From positions 31,617 through 95,616 of the forward strand of contig JALCCG010000061.1 of assembly GCA_023212695.1 (NCBI GenBank): a DNA stretch of 64,000 nt, in the 5' to 3' direction. The position numbers were made by a program, and so were the translations under genes. This DNA comes from Sporisorium sorghi (Eukaryota; Basidiomycota; Ustilaginomycetes; Ustilaginales; Ustilaginaceae). The notes under the pieces are model-generated. The model was not told the DNA's origin. It ran no database searches and worked only from the letters and a program-made list of their open reading frames with translations. The number at the start of each line of letters is the position of its first letter. The first letter of the stretch is position 1. Shown here piece by piece: positions 29,932 to 40,962 of the stretch.

Positions 29932-31155
29932 ATGTCGTCTTCAACATCACCGCTGCCCTCGGGCAACGACTACATTGCAGCCACGCGCTCCTCCTGCCGC
30001 GCCGCCTCTTCCGCCCTTTCACTCACGCCCAACCTCCCCGCGATCGATGCATTCCTGCTCTCGCTCTCCCACGCCGACTTTGAGCGCCTGCGCACGCAGC
30101 ACGGCGTGTCCGCCTTCCCACTCCGCTTCCCCACGCGCACGGCCGAGGTCAACTTCATCGCCACGCTCGCCCTGCTCAACGGGCTGAGCGGCTTCCGCGG
30201 TGCGTTCCACAAGGCTACGGGGATCGGCGCGTACCAGAACGTGGTACGGCTGGTCATGGGGCTGTACATTTCGAGTGCTGAGGAGGACAGGGTGGTGGGC
30301 CCACAGGCGCTGACGGCGGCAGGGATGGCGGGGGTGGGTGAAGCCAAAGTGGTCGAGCTGCTCGGGGTGAGTGTGCACGAGGAGCGGGAGCATGAAAGCT
30401 TCAAGGGCGTGGTGGTGGGTGTGCGGGGTGGGGTGATGTTGGAGGTGGTGCAGCTGGTCGTGCGCACGTTGCAGGGTGTGGGGACCAAGTTGATCGAGAA
30501 AGGGTACGCGAGTCTCGGCGCGTACGTCGTAGCGCTCCTCCAGCAGACCACTTGGATGAACGACCAACAGTCGATCGATTTGATCGTCAAGCACATCGCC
30601 ACCACCTTACCGGAATTCCGCGACACCCACCACCTCTCTGTGGGCGAAAACGTCTTCCTCTTCAAACGCATCTTGTTCCTCCTGCACGCCCTCCACCTCA
30701 AGTTCCCCCAGCCTACCACCGACTTTGTCGTCCCAGACACGACACCCACGCTACCCATGTTCGTCGACAACCTCCTCCCCACCCTGTGCGTGTGGTTCCA
30801 GCTGATCAACCTCCCCGCCTCGCCGCCGCAGGGCATGCAGACGCTGCACGCGTGGATGTCGCGCGCGCACCAGCACGCCGAGCTCACCAGGGACGCGCTG
30901 GAGGGCATGGAGAAGAACATCGACGGACCCGAGTTGACGCCGGATGAGACGTACGCGATCCGCGCAGCGACGCTCAATGTCGGCGCGGCGGTGGTGGAGA
31001 GGGCCAAGACGTTGGCGGAAGAGGGAGGCGAGGAGCGCAAGTGGCTGGCGGGGCTCAACGAGGTCGATCTCGATGGATACCTGTGGGCGGTTGCCAAGGA
31101 CGATAAGGCGTTGCGCAAGGTGCCAAGGTTTAGGTTTGCGTCGATGCACTTTTGA
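29932..31155 (+). CDS. QNG1: Queuosine salvage protein (DUF2419 / Qng1-like Q-nucleotide glycosylase)
   Basis: 407 residues in one exon from the ATG at 29932. The layout matches the Q-salvage (DUF2419) family. FPLRFPTRTAEVNFIATLALLNGLSGFR corresponds to the conserved start of the helical core. GIGAYQNVVRLVMGLYISS and ALTAAGMAGVGEAKVVELLGVSVHEE follow. LIEKGYASLGAYVVALL, LPEFRDTH and VFLFKRILFLLHALHLKF make up the middle, and EVDLDGYLWAVAKDDKAL...RFRFASMHF is the terminal block. Members hydrolyse queuosine 5'-phosphate to free queuine so eukaryotes can reuse bacterially derived queuine for tRNA wobble modification. Residues about 120-145 are a family-variable loop. The identification is by remembered family pattern; I could not align it. 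Confidence 0.75.
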   Translation: MSSSTSPLPSGNDYIAATRSSCRAASSALSLTPNLPAIDAFLLSLSHADFERLRTQHGVSAFPLRFPTRTAEVNFIATLALLNGLSGFRGAFHKATGIGAYQNVVRLVMGLYISSAEEDRVVGPQALTAAGMAGVGEAKVVELLGVSVHEEREHESFKGVVVGVRGGVMLEVVQLVVRTLQGVGTKLIEKGYASLGAYVVALLQQTTWMNDQQSIDLIVKHIATTLPEFRDTHHLSVGENVFLFKRILFLLHALHLKFPQPTTDFVVPDTTPTLPMFVDNLLPTLCVWFQLINLPASPPQGMQTLHAWMSRAHQHAELTRDALEGMEKNIDGPELTPDETYAIRAATLNVGAAVVERAKTLAEEGGEERKWLAGLNEVDLDGYLWAVAKDDKALRKVPRFRFASMHF

Positions 31156-31470
31156 AATGCGCAACAAACACTCGTTGGTTCTAGATGTTTTGGTTTCAGA
31201 GTGTTCCGTGTGAGAGGGTGTCGATGTGTGTCACGTCGGGATGTGGTGCTGCGAAGCCATGTTGGGGTCGTTGATTGCGATTGTCTGGCACTGTGGTGCG
31301 TCTCAGCAATGCGGTGAGATTGAGCAACGGCGTGGAAAATGCAAGTCTGTACAAGGCGATGCTTGCTGATCCACCAACGCGACTAGTCGAACCAACACTT
31401 GAACAACGTGTACACTGATGTCATGTGCGCAACGCCACTCCCACCTACGCGTCCGCCTGCCCCGGCGCCA
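31156..31470. other. Convergent 3' intergenic region (QNG1 / Zn-cluster factor)
   Basis: 315 nt between converging genes; expected to hold both 3' ends. Nothing else seen. Confidence 0.4.
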
Positions 31471-34343
31471 TCACAACATCTGCACCGACGCGATCCAATC
31501 CGCCAACCCCCTTCCCGCACTCCCACCACTCCCTACACCACCTCTCTGCACAAACTCATAATACTCTCTTAGCGCAAACGGTTCCGCCGGCGACAACAGA
31601 TGGTTTCCCTGCGGGATGAACGCGGGCACGCCAAAGTGCGGTGCTGCCGCTGGCTGATGCGACGATCCAGCTGCGCTGTGGCTGGAGGCGACGACGGACG
31701 ACGGGTCGATGGTCGCATTAGCCGCTTGCTGCGCTAAGCCGAGCTCCGGCCCGAAGGACAGGCTCAGCGTGCCCGATGGCAGAGGCACGGTCGAAGCTGA
31801 CGACGTCAGGTGTGGGGAGGTCGATGTCGTGTTGTCGATGCTGGCAGGGTGCATCGCGGGTGCAGCAAAGCCAGCCGAGGACGACGCTGCGCTGCTCGTC
31901 GCCAACGTCGTTCGTGGTGACACGGACAACGTGCCTGCGAACATCGCCGACGATTCCGCAGGGTTGAATGGCCGGGCCGCGGCGTCGTTGTCGCTGCCTT
32001 TTCGGCAATGCGACGTTGATCCGCGCCTGGATGCATCGGCGGATCGCTTGGTGCTCCCTCCACCGCCGCCGCTGCTGGTGCTGGTTTGCTTCGGTTGATG
32101 ATGAGCGCTGCCACTCCTGTGCGTCCTCGCCTGCGGGGGGCTCTTCTGCCTCGACCTCGGATGCAAGAGCGGAATAATATGCTGATCGATCTCCAAATTC
32201 TTCAGACTAGCCAGCTCCGGCTGCGACTGAACAAACGCATCGAAGCTCGTCTGCACCGCACTCCGCAGCTGCTGGATCAGTCCCAAACAGCCCTTGGCGA
32301 ACTTGAGCAAACTTGGCAAGCACGCCTCCTCCTCACCTATCGACGCAGCCAAATCCTCTATGCACTCGTCGATCGTACGCGTAAAGTGCATCAGCGTCGT
32401 CCAGCAGTTCGCCCCGTCGCTCAGCCCAGGCACGCCCTGGCCCCTGCTGCGGATCAACAGCAGCGCAGCGGTGGCGAGCGTCATGCACGGCTCGGTGAAG
32501 TACTGGAACCACCACGCTGAAGCGCGATGGTCGCAGAAGCGGTTCTGGAGCTTGCGCAGCTCGCGTACGCCGAAGATGGAGCGTAGGGCGGAATCGGTGG
32601 CGATGTGGCGGGAGGTGGCGAGTTCGCCGTTGGTGATGCGGCCGTTGGGCGAGAAGAATTGGCGGTGGAGCGAGCCGCGCTGCCAGGCGGTGGTGAGTTG
32701 CAGCCAGCTCCGACGACGCGCGCGGAAGGGGTCTTGAGTGTCTTGAGAGAAATCGGGCGAGTCCCAGCGGTAGGAGGGGTCGAGCTGGGACAGCATGTCG
32801 GAGATCTTTTTATCCGTTTCCATGGCTTTCCTGTGCAGAGGTGGGCCGTAGCATAGCGTGCTCGAGACGAGCTGTGCCATCTGCCCACCCTGCATCTCCA
32901 ACCGCGCCAAGCACGGGTCCGGCGGCGCACCGCACGCACTCCACGGCGCAGCGTCGCTCGGTTGATCCACGCTGAACTGCGCCTCGACTATCAGCGGCTT
33001 CGTCCCCGCCCCCACGGCAAACGCATGGTCGTACCCATAAACCAGCCACGCCAGCCTGCGCCTATGGTCGAGCTCGGACTGCGTCCACGTGCCGTTGCCA
33101 CCGGGATCCTCGAACAGGTTGCACGCTTTGGCAGCACGGATGGTGACGTTCCAGCGCGGGAACTCTGTGGTCCCTGTGCCGTGGAGGCCTTGGTTGGACC
33201 AGAGCGAGAAGGCGCTGATGTTGGCCTGGACGAGTTCGGGCGTCATTTCGTCGAGGCGGACGCACTCCTCGATGAGCGCGGCGACGTGGTAGGTGAGCAG
33301 GAGGAGGGCGGCGACGCGCGGGTTGGTGCCGGGTTCGACGTGGACAGGTCCGGGTACCGGATGCTGGGCGATGGGGAGCGACTTTGCAATCGCGTCCGGA
33401 GACATTGTTTCAACAGTCTCGCCGACGACGCACGCCAGCAGCGCCAGCCGCGACAGGTCCCCCGGCTGCAACGCGATCCCTCCCGCACGATCTCCCGAAG
33501 CGTCGCAGCTCTGCGCAGGCACCACCACGCGAAACCACAGCTCCTCCATCTGCGCCTCCAACAGATCCTGGCACGTAATGGTAAACTTCCAATCCACATG
33601 CCACAGATAATGCCTCAACAGCGACGACAGCTGCGACCACTCCGGCATAATCCGCGCGAACTCTACCACTTTCGTCAAACAGCTTCGCTCCAGGTACCTC
33701 GACGTCGCACAATGTGCTGCAGCAGAGGGCGAGCTTGAGCCAGTCGACACACCCTCAGCGGGCGACGCGAGCGTGCTGGTGGTGCTGGCGTGTGCGTCGC
33801 TGTTCTGGACGCTGAGGTCTTTGAGCATGAGATTGATGAACGCCATCATGGGGTGTTCTGCTTGCGCCTGGGGATCCGGGGGTGGCTGTTGCGGGTCGAG
33901 GTCGTCGCCGCCTTCAGCGGGTGAGGCTTCGAGGATGGCGTTGATCTCGGCGAGCGATCGGCGCGCTTGCTTCTTTTGCAGGGCTGGTTAGGGAGAAATG
34001 GAAGTGAAAAGAGGGAGGTGCAGCGGGAGACAGCGGGTGGTCAGTGACAGCTACGACGAGGTGATCTGAGGCGGTGCGAGGAACTTACTTTGAGGATCCA
34101 ATTGACTCGTGTTGAAGGTCTTGCAGAGATGCTCGGTGCCGCGACGTATGCATGTGGAACATGGTCGTTGGCGATCGCACTGGTAGAGGGCAAGAGCAGG
34201 TCGGTGTCAGTTGACGGGTCTATGGCGATGGTGTTGGCGGGGAGCTTCCAACTTACCTTTACTTTTCGAAGATAGCATTCGAGGCAGACGGTGGGCTGGC
34301 CGAGCTTGCGCCTGCTGCTTCCTGCGGACGAGATGGGCGGCAT
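31471..34343 (-). CDS. Zn(II)2Cys6 fungal transcription factor (3 exons)
   Basis: Rebuilt exons: 34343-34257, 34179-34089 and 33983-31471, with GTAAGT donors at 34256 and 34088 and CAG acceptors. The total is 2,691 nt, giving 896 residues with all phases closing. Splicing assembles the zinc cluster: CLECYLRKVK from exon 1 joins CDRQRPCSTCIRRGTEHLC from exon 2 (C-x2-C-x6-C-x5-C-x2-C-x8-C). A linker and short coiled coil follow (LQKKQARRSLAEINAILEA), as in Gal4-type dimerisers. The large exon 3 carries the middle homology region (for example FPRWNVTIRAAKACNLFEDPGG, then DHRRRLAWLVYGYDHAFAVG) and a Ser/Ala/Pro-rich C-terminus. Target genes are unknown. It is nuclear by inference. An upstream in-frame ATG at 34472 is possible, but the extension is not protein-like. 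Confidence 0.88.
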
Positions 34344-35895
34344 GGTTGCGGTTTGGGGGGGCGCTTTGACTCTTGGTGATGAGGCTATCCGTTGGTTGAT
34401 CGAGCGAGGCAGGCTCACCTCACGGCTTCGCCATCGAGGCGGACAAGTGCCGAGTGTCGGAGTATGTACCAATGCCTGGCGATCTCGTCACTGGCGTTGC
34501 CCAGCGCTGTGAGGGGGGGGGCGAAACGCTTGCTGAGTGGGAGTCCGGTGAGTGTTGGGTTGATCTTGGAGAGTCGATCTTGCGCTGGCTATGATCTACA
34601 GCCGCTGTGCTTGACCGTGACGATCCCAATCTCCTCGACACTTGCGCTGTCTATGGTGTGAATGCAAAGAGGCGAGGCTGTGTGCGCTCAGCCCAGACTG
34701 CCATGTCTTGGCAACCCTATGCAACCGATGTCGCAACCACCGTGCGTTATGAAAGACGATATGAAGGCGCAGTGGAAACCGACGTCCGCTCTTTGTCCTG
34801 CAGCAATACCTTTGTCGTCTTCAATCTGCAAGCGTGGGAACCGCGCTGATCCCACTTCTGGCCCAGTCGGTTGAGATTCGAGATCCGGCGTGCCACTGTG
34901 AGGATGTGTGGCTGTAGCGAGGCGCTGATGGCGCTGATGGGTCACGAGGTGCTGTGATGCGTTTGGAGGTGAGTGTCGAGGAAGTCTAGACGCCGGCGAC
35001 GAGGCGGTGGGGATGGAGTTGGAGAAGAACAAAGGGATGGACAGAAAGGAGAAGCCTCATCTAGCAAAGACAGCGGTGTGAGGTGCTACCGAGCGAGGCC
35101 TTTGAAGAAGCAGGCGTCGCCCCGAGAAGGACCCAAAGCTTCGAGTGGCACCCAGAAGCCTCGGCGCCGGCAAGCAGTACAAAAGGTGGAGATCACACAT
35201 CCAACCAACACCCCCATCGATAGCTGAGCGAGCGATGCGCGGATCGGCAAAGCAACCCCAACGTGATAGAAGGCGGCCTTCTCAAGCGAGAGAGCAAATC
35301 TTGCGCGGGCGAACCATGCGGTCGACAAACGGTGCTCACAGCTTCGGCATCATAGTAGAAGGCTATGCTGTAAGACGCGCTTTCCGGACTCCGCCCCAAA
35401 GCGGCAGGCGTACCGGCGGGCCAAGCTTCCTACTCGCCATCTTGTCATTCCCCAACTGCCTCTGTGGCAGCTCACGGGCCCGACTCGCAGCATCCCAATA
35501 GAACGGCGTGAGTTGCGCTTGGAAGCGGACAAGGAACGGAGGAGGAGAAGCTAGAAAGTGGATTGGAAATAGACGCAATCTGATTGGTCCCTGGCGAGTG
35601 CTGACAAATTGACGCTACACCCCAGGTTTGTTGTCGTCAACGTCGATGAACGCATGAATTGCAGAACCCTCCTCCATCTTGCTCGAAAAGAAGAACAGCC
35701 GAGTGCACTACTGTAGCTTGCCGCGGCGGCCAGGCAGGGCTGCCGACTCCGGACCGACGTTCCGACGTCGTTGCTCTATCAAGACGCAGCAGCGATCATC
35801 GCTCAACACCAGCAGGCACACAAACACACAACGACGCATGAAAGCACTTTTTCACATGTGCAAAACGTACTCTATCCACACCTCTCGCTGCCAAG
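34344..35895. other. 1.55 kb gene-free region upstream of the Zn-cluster factor
   Basis: Lies between the transcription-factor start and the 3' end of PAN2, both on the - strand. I see no supported gene: the longest ORF (118 aa at 35145-35501, +) is Arg/Ser-rich with no family pattern. Regulatory genes in smut fungi often have long upstream regions, so a promoter is the simplest reading. An unannotated non-coding transcript cannot be excluded. Confidence 0.45.
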
Positions 35896-38800
35896 CTACG
35901 TGCTGTTGGGCGGCTTCCAGTTCAACCTCCTACCAACATTGTAGATATCCTCCAGAACGTCTTCCAGCCTATCACTGCGCTTAAACACCTCGTATAGCCT
36001 GAAAAGCCTGAGTGCGGCGAGGGCGTCTTCGATCGAGTCGTGTCCGCCCTCGACCGCCGTTGAACCCGCACCTGCCGCGGACTGCGCGACGTTCTCCACG
36101 GCGTCCTTTGCGTCCTGTCCCGTGGTGGACGCTGTCGACTTGCCGGCTGCTGCAGCTAAGCGCGCGGTGATCTGGTTGTTCGCACTCGCGCCCGACTGGA
36201 TGTCTACTTTGAGCAGGAACCACGATAAGAATCGCAGGCTCAGCCGGCGCGGGTGGTTCGGAGAGTGGTACAGATCCACCGTGTCGATCACCTGGTGCGG
36301 CGGGACGAAGATGTTGATGATGCGGAAGTCTTTTTTGAGGCCGTGGCCGATGAAGACGCATCCGCGGTCGACTAGGAGTCGCAGTTTCTTGTATGCCGCT
36401 TTGAGAGGGACCACTGTGTGACGCGATACTTTGGGGTCCAAGTCGCCTGGTAGGATGCCGGAGAACTTGGTGAGGTAGTCCACGACCTCCTCCTGCGTGT
36501 AGATGTGGTCGTCGATAAACGCCTCGCCCTCCTTCTCGCCCTGCCCGCGCACGACCGACACGCGCGCGAGAGACAGCTTCGTAGGGCGGATCACAGAGCG
36601 CGTCCCGTCCGACCGGATCTCCAACTCCTCCTGGTTGAGCGCGACAAACTCGGCGTCGATCGCAACCAGCGAGCCCGGCCCCGGCAGCTCCGCCTCGCTC
36701 AGCAGAGTGTGCCGCATCCGCTTCGGGTCGCGCTGTGCGGCAATGTTAAAGTCGCGACATAGAATCGTAGGGTCGATCGAGGTGAGGCCTTGGCGCAGCG
36801 TCTGCACGCACAGCGGCTCGAGGTCTTCGCGCTCCCACATGAGCACTGACGGCATCTTCCACGTGTTTTGGAAGCCCAGCGCCTCGGCTTCCGAGATGTT
36901 GCGCACGAGGAAATCGTTGAACAGGTACCATGGCCCCAGCTGGCCTGCTTTCGCCTTGGCGCCCTTCTTGGTCGACCCGGGTGCCGCTCCTCCTCCCGCA
37001 GCCGCGCTCGTCGCATTCGCCATCTTGGGCGTCGTCGCTGCATCACCGTTACCAGTCTGAGTGCTCGACTCGGCTTCAGGGACGCGCACGACAGCACACA
37101 GATGCGGCTGCTCTTTATCCGCCGAGATCTGCACCACCATCGAACGCAACTTATAAACCGCCGGTTGCCCGCCCAGCGATGCCTTGACTCGGTCGACTTC
37201 ATCGGCACTCCAGATGGGCACCACGCGCACGTCGTCCCCAAACACGCCGATGGCGATGCGCGGAGGCAGATACGTGCGTTTCGCCTCACCGCCGCCTGCA
37301 TTGCTGTCCGCACGCGGTCCAGTGGCAACACCACCGGCACCGCCGCCACCGCGAGGAGGCATGCCCATGTACGCCATCTTGCCGTTACCGTACGGCTGCT
37401 GCTGCATGGGGCCGTTGGGACCGTTGTTGCGTGCAGGTCCCATCGGCGGCGGTCCTGGCTGCTTGTTGCCCTTCTGGTTGGCGTCCAACCAACAGTGCAA
37501 ATGCTCCGGCGCCTGGATCGCCGCGTTGACCGACAGAACACGCGGCAGCTCCGCCGTCGACGGCATTGCCCGACGCGTGCGGAACATGGCGGTGAACTGA
37601 CACGCTCGACACGGCGCGCGGTTCTGCACCTCGCGCACCAACGATGCGCGCAGCACCGAGGCAAAGTCGGACGGCGGCGCGGTCTCGTTGGACATGGGTC
37701 GGCGTGGGTAGATGAGGTCGACCGAGAGAAGCGGGTTGCTGCGGCTCGACTCGCGGCCGCAATGGATGCACACGGTTTTGGTCACCGTGTGCAGCGCGAA
37801 CAGCTTGGCGACGGCGGAGTTGGCTGCAGATGCAGCGCAAGCAGCGCCGTCGGGTGGCAACGGCGAGGTGGGAGAGGATAGATCGCCTGCGAGCCTGCGT
37901 CCTGCGCCGACTCCGCCTCTGTTGCTGCTCAAGGGCGGACCCAAGCCCGGTGGCGGTGCTCCTACAGGCGACGCGCGAGCCGATCCGGAGGTGGACGACA
38001 AGCCGGGCTGCGACATCTGTGCCTCGTTGGCAGTGCAGTCCAGCACAAATCGGTTCAAGGTCTGAACGAGTTGGCTGTAGATGATCTCGTTCTTGCCCAC
38101 CCCGCTGCCACTCGACACGTTGGTCAAGCTATCCTCGCGATCCATCAGCCCCAGAGTCTCTGCCTTGTGGCTGTTGCCGAACGCTCGCAAAAAGTTGGAC
38201 GCTTGGCAATTTGCTCCCTTGGCGTCCTCCAACATGCGGAACAGGAAGCCGGCCTCGCACAGCAGGCAGTTCTCGCGCGGGCAGTTCTGGAGGATGTGCG
38301 CTTTGGCGGTTTCTCGGAAGGGCGGCAGGTAGTGGAGCGCCTGGAGGTACGAGTTGGCGTACGAGTTCTGGATGTGCGTCTCGAGACCGCTGTATTGAGT
38401 CTTGTTGTAGAAGTCAAAGTCAAAGTCTTCGACGCCGAATTTCGAGTATTGGATCGTCTTGATGCGGTAGTAGGACGGCATTTGACCCTTGACGAGCATG
38501 GCCTCGGCGGTCTCGACATCCTCCTGCCCCTCCTCCTCGTCGGATGCATCGTCGCTGTCGTCATCGGTCGTGTCGTCCAAGTCTTGGTCTTGATCCGAAG
38601 CGTTGTTCGCGTCATTCGAGGCATTACCACCGGCGTCATCAGTGGGGCTGTCGTCCTTGGCGCCGAGCTTGGAGCTGCCGATTTGTGTGCGCGAGGCAGA
38701 GGCATTGTCATTCGCCGTCCTGCGCTCAGGTCGAGAGTCGGTCGAGGTGGACACACTATCCGAGCCAGCTTCTGCTCGTTTCCTCTCCGCCTTGTTCTTG

Positions 38801-40257
38801 TTCTTGTTCTTGTCGGCTGGCGTGATGCCAGCAGCTGCAGCGGCTGCAGCTTTCTTGCTCTGTTCCTTTTCCTTTTCGCTGCGGAAGAGCGGAATGCCAA
38901 TCTTTTTGCGATCCTCGGGACGATGCAATGCGCTGGCACGAATTCCACCGGGTCCCTTACCTGACACGACATTCCTCTTTCCCCTCAAGTGCGGTGGCAG
39001 GCTGGCATAGCCGAGGTAGTCGACGGTCTTGAGGTTGTTGAGCACGGCAGGGTCGATCTTGGAGGGCGGGTTGAACAAGGGCGACGCTTCCGAGACGTAC
39101 TGGTCGTAGTCGAAAAAGGACATGAGCTTTTCGTTGTAGTGAGGCATGCCGATGGACGACAGGGGTGTCTCGGTGGACCAATTGACAAAGGGGGTCGGTT
39201 CAGCCATGTCCGGGAACTCGAGTGCAGAAGAGGCAAACGTGTTGAAGCGAAGGTTGGACGTGTCGGAGGAGCTGCTCCAGAGACGAACGCTGCCGTCTGC
39301 TTCACCAAAAGCGATAAAGTCGGCCGAGGGAGAGATGGCGAGCGAGGTGGTGAAGGAGGTGGCGTTGGTGTAGAAGAATCGACCTTCGCCCGGGGTGGCA
39401 ATGTCGACGATCTGGAACTGGCCCTGGGGAGCCGAGACGATGACGGTGGATGAGAGCTTGGGGTGGATGGCGAGCAGAGAGGGACCACCTGGCGCGGCAA
39501 ATGGGATGGGTACGAGAGCGCGCATCGTTCGCAGGTCGTGCACCTTGATGAGCGGTTCGGGCACGGGATGACCTTGACGTACGGTCCAGCCGACCGAGTA
39601 GAGAATGTGACCGTCTGCCTGGACATCGACGAGACCGCCTGGGTGAGCATGGAGGCGATGTTCGACCTTGAGCGTGCGCGGATCACGCAGCTGAACGCGA
39701 CCGTTGACAGTGCCTGCGCATACATAGCGACCACTCTTGCGGAGATGCACGATGGGCGCCTCGGAGGGGACGGTGCGGACGACGGCGCCGGTGCTGCTGT
39801 TGACGGTGAGGATCAGATCATTGTCGTTGTCGATCTCGCCGGTGTTAGCCGCAGACTGCGACAGACCGGCAGCGACGAGGTCAGAGGAAGCAGCGAGTGG
39901 AGACGCGCACATAGAGACGAGGTTCATGGCGTTGGTGCCGATGTCGTGAGTGAGGGTGGTCCATTTGGCCAAGCCTCTTCGTTGGGAACACTTGATGCCA
40001 TTGTCGCCGATAGAAAAGATGTGACGTTCGTCAGCGAGGATGCCCTTTGCGGGAGCAGGGCGGGTGGGTAGACCGTGCGCAGCATACGAGGTGTAGCGCG
40101 AGAGCTGGGAAGAGTAGAGGGACGAGACGGTTCCGAACGAGGTGCCCTGCCAGAGGAGTTCGCTGTATGGGTCGAATGCTAGCGCGGTGACGGCGGGCGG
40201 GAGGCCCATGGGCCCGTTGGGGTTGGCATAGTGCGCATGCTCGCTCCAGTCGGCCAT
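35896..40257 (-). CDS. PAN2: PAN2, catalytic subunit of the Pan2-Pan3 deadenylase
   Basis: 1,453 residues in one exon from the ATG at 40255-40257. It has an N-terminal seven-bladed propeller (about 1-340), and a linker that binds Pan3. An acidic and Lys-rich low-complexity insert sits at about 450-600. A UCH/USP-like fold starts near 615 (GLETHIQNSYANSYLQALHYL), where the catalytic Cys of true deubiquitinases is absent, as in all Pan2. The C-terminal DEDD exonuclease shows Asp and Glu of DAEFVALN (about 1200), Asp of GHGLKKDF (about 1307) and HDSIEDA (about 1405). The enzyme shortens poly(A) tails in the cytoplasm, stimulated by Pab1. The CxxC pairs in the USP part (CIHCGRES, CRACQF) suggest the family zinc site is kept. 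The gene is divergent from CHO1. Confidence 0.96.
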   Translation of the reverse strand: MADWSEHAHYANPNGPMGLPPAVTALAFDPYSELLWQGTSFGTVSSLYSSQLSRYTSYAAHGLPTRPAPAKGILADERHIFSIGDNGIKCSQRRGLAKWTTLTHDIGTNAMNLVSMCASPLAASSDLVAAGLSQSAANTGEIDNDNDLILTVNSSTGAVVRTVPSEAPIVHLRKSGRYVCAGTVNGRVQLRDPRTLKVEHRLHAHPGGLVDVQADGHILYSVGWTVRQGHPVPEPLIKVHDLRTMRALVPIPFAAPGGPSLLAIHPKLSSTVIVSAPQGQFQIVDIATPGEGRFFYTNATSFTTSLAISPSADFIAFGEADGSVRLWSSSSDTSNLRFNTFASSALEFPDMAEPTPFVNWSTETPLSSIGMPHYNEKLMSFFDYDQYVSEASPLFNPPSKIDPAVLNNLKTVDYLGYASLPPHLRGKRNVVSGKGPGGIRASALHRPEDRKKIGIPLFRSEKEKEQSKKAAAAAAAGITPADKNKNKNKAERKRAEAGSDSVSTSTDSRPERRTANDNASASRTQIGSSKLGAKDDSPTDDAGGNASNDANNASDQDQDLDDTTDDDSDDASDEEEGQEDVETAEAMLVKGQMPSYYRIKTIQYSKFGVEDFDFDFYNKTQYSGLETHIQNSYANSYLQALHYLPPFRETAKAHILQNCPRENCLLCEAGFLFRMLEDAKGANCQASNFLRAFGNSHKAETLGLMDREDSLTNVSSGSGVGKNEIIYSQLVQTLNRFVLDCTANEAQMSQPGLSSTSGSARASPVGAPPPGLGPPLSSNRGGVGAGRRLAGDLSSPTSPLPPDGAACAASAANSAVAKLFALHTVTKTVCIHCGRESSRSNPLLSVDLIYPRRPMSNETAPPSDFASVLRASLVREVQNRAPCRACQFTAMFRTRRAMPSTAELPRVLSVNAAIQAPEHLHCWLDANQKGNKQPGPPPMGPARNNGPNGPMQQQPYGNGKMAYMGMPPRGGGGAGGVATGPRADSNAGGGEAKRTYLPPRIAIGVFGDDVRVVPIWSADEVDRVKASLGGQPAVYKLRSMVVQISADKEQPHLCAVVRVPEAESSTQTGNGDAATTPKMANATSAAAGGGAAPGSTKKGAKAKAGQLGPWYLFNDFLVRNISEAEALGFQNTWKMPSVLMWEREDLEPLCVQTLRQGLTSIDPTILCRDFNIAAQRDPKRMRHTLLSEAELPGPGSLVAIDAEFVALNQEELEIRSDGTRSVIRPTKLSLARVSVVRGQGEKEGEAFIDDHIYTQEEVVDYLTKFSGILPGDLDPKVSRHTVVPLKAAYKKLRLLVDRGCVFIGHGLKKDFRIINIFVPPHQVIDTVDLYHSPNHPRRLSLRFLSWFLLKVDIQSGASANNQITARLAAAAGKSTASTTGQDAKDAVENVAQSAAGAGSTAVEGGHDSIEDALAALRLFRLYEVFKRSDRLEDVLEDIYNVGRRLNWKPPNST

Positions 40258-40510
40258 GTTGGTAGATCCTCAAGCTGACTGAGACGAGTGCATCTGCGTT
40301 CGTGCGGTTGGAGAGATGGGAGCTAGAAACGAGACTGCATGGCGAGCGCGTGGTTGCGTGTGACGAGCAGTTGCGCTCCAACTCGATGCCGTGGCAAGTT
40401 TGTCGTGATGCCCTTCAGAAAGCTCGATTGTCTGCTTCCTTTGAATGATCGAAGCTGCAGTTGGTTGTGTTTGTTGAGAGAGGAAAGATAGGTCAAGCCA
40501 ACAGCTGTTG

Positions 40511-40547
<37 letters not shown>

Positions 40548-40962
40548 TTTTCAGGACCCCGTTCGGTCCTTTTTTTTTTTTTTTTTTTGCGCAGCATGTT
40601 GCGCCAAAAGGTCTAACAAGATCAAAATTTCGCCACGCCTCGCAGCTCTGCATCTACGTGTGTGACTGCTTCGATTTGACTGCTCGTGGCTGTGAATGGC
40701 AAAAGTGCGCGTCTGTGCGTCAGAAAGGAGAAAGCGTTTCTGTGACATTTGTCACTTTTTTTTTTTCGCTTTTTTTTTCGCTTTTTTTTTCTTGCTCTCT
40801 TCTCGTGCTGCTGCTGCGTCGCCTTTTTGCTGCAACTTGCAATTTCGTGATTGAATTCATTCTGAGCCAAAGCCAGACAGCCACTGAAGCCTCGTCGCTT
40901 CCTCTCTTGCCTTCCCTCACAACACCATCATCATCATCACGATCTCGTCGTCGAGCAAACTC
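40258..40962. promoter_or_regulatory. Divergent promoter region PAN2 / CHO1 with GAC and poly-T repeats
   Basis: 705 nt between divergent ATGs. It contains a (GAC)n microsatellite, a 19-T run at 40570-40588, and three T-runs separated by CGC/CG at about 40756-40790. No supported gene. Confidence 0.5.
40513..40547. repeat. (CGA)n trinucleotide microsatellite
   Basis: About 11 perfect CGA/GAC units in the PAN2/CHO1 promoter region. Non-coding, so likely variable in length. Confidence 0.8.

Noticed and set aside
35145..35501. 118-aa ORF in the long spacer upstream of the Zn-cluster factor
   Set aside because: Arg/Ser-rich, starts and ends without supporting signals, no domain recognised.
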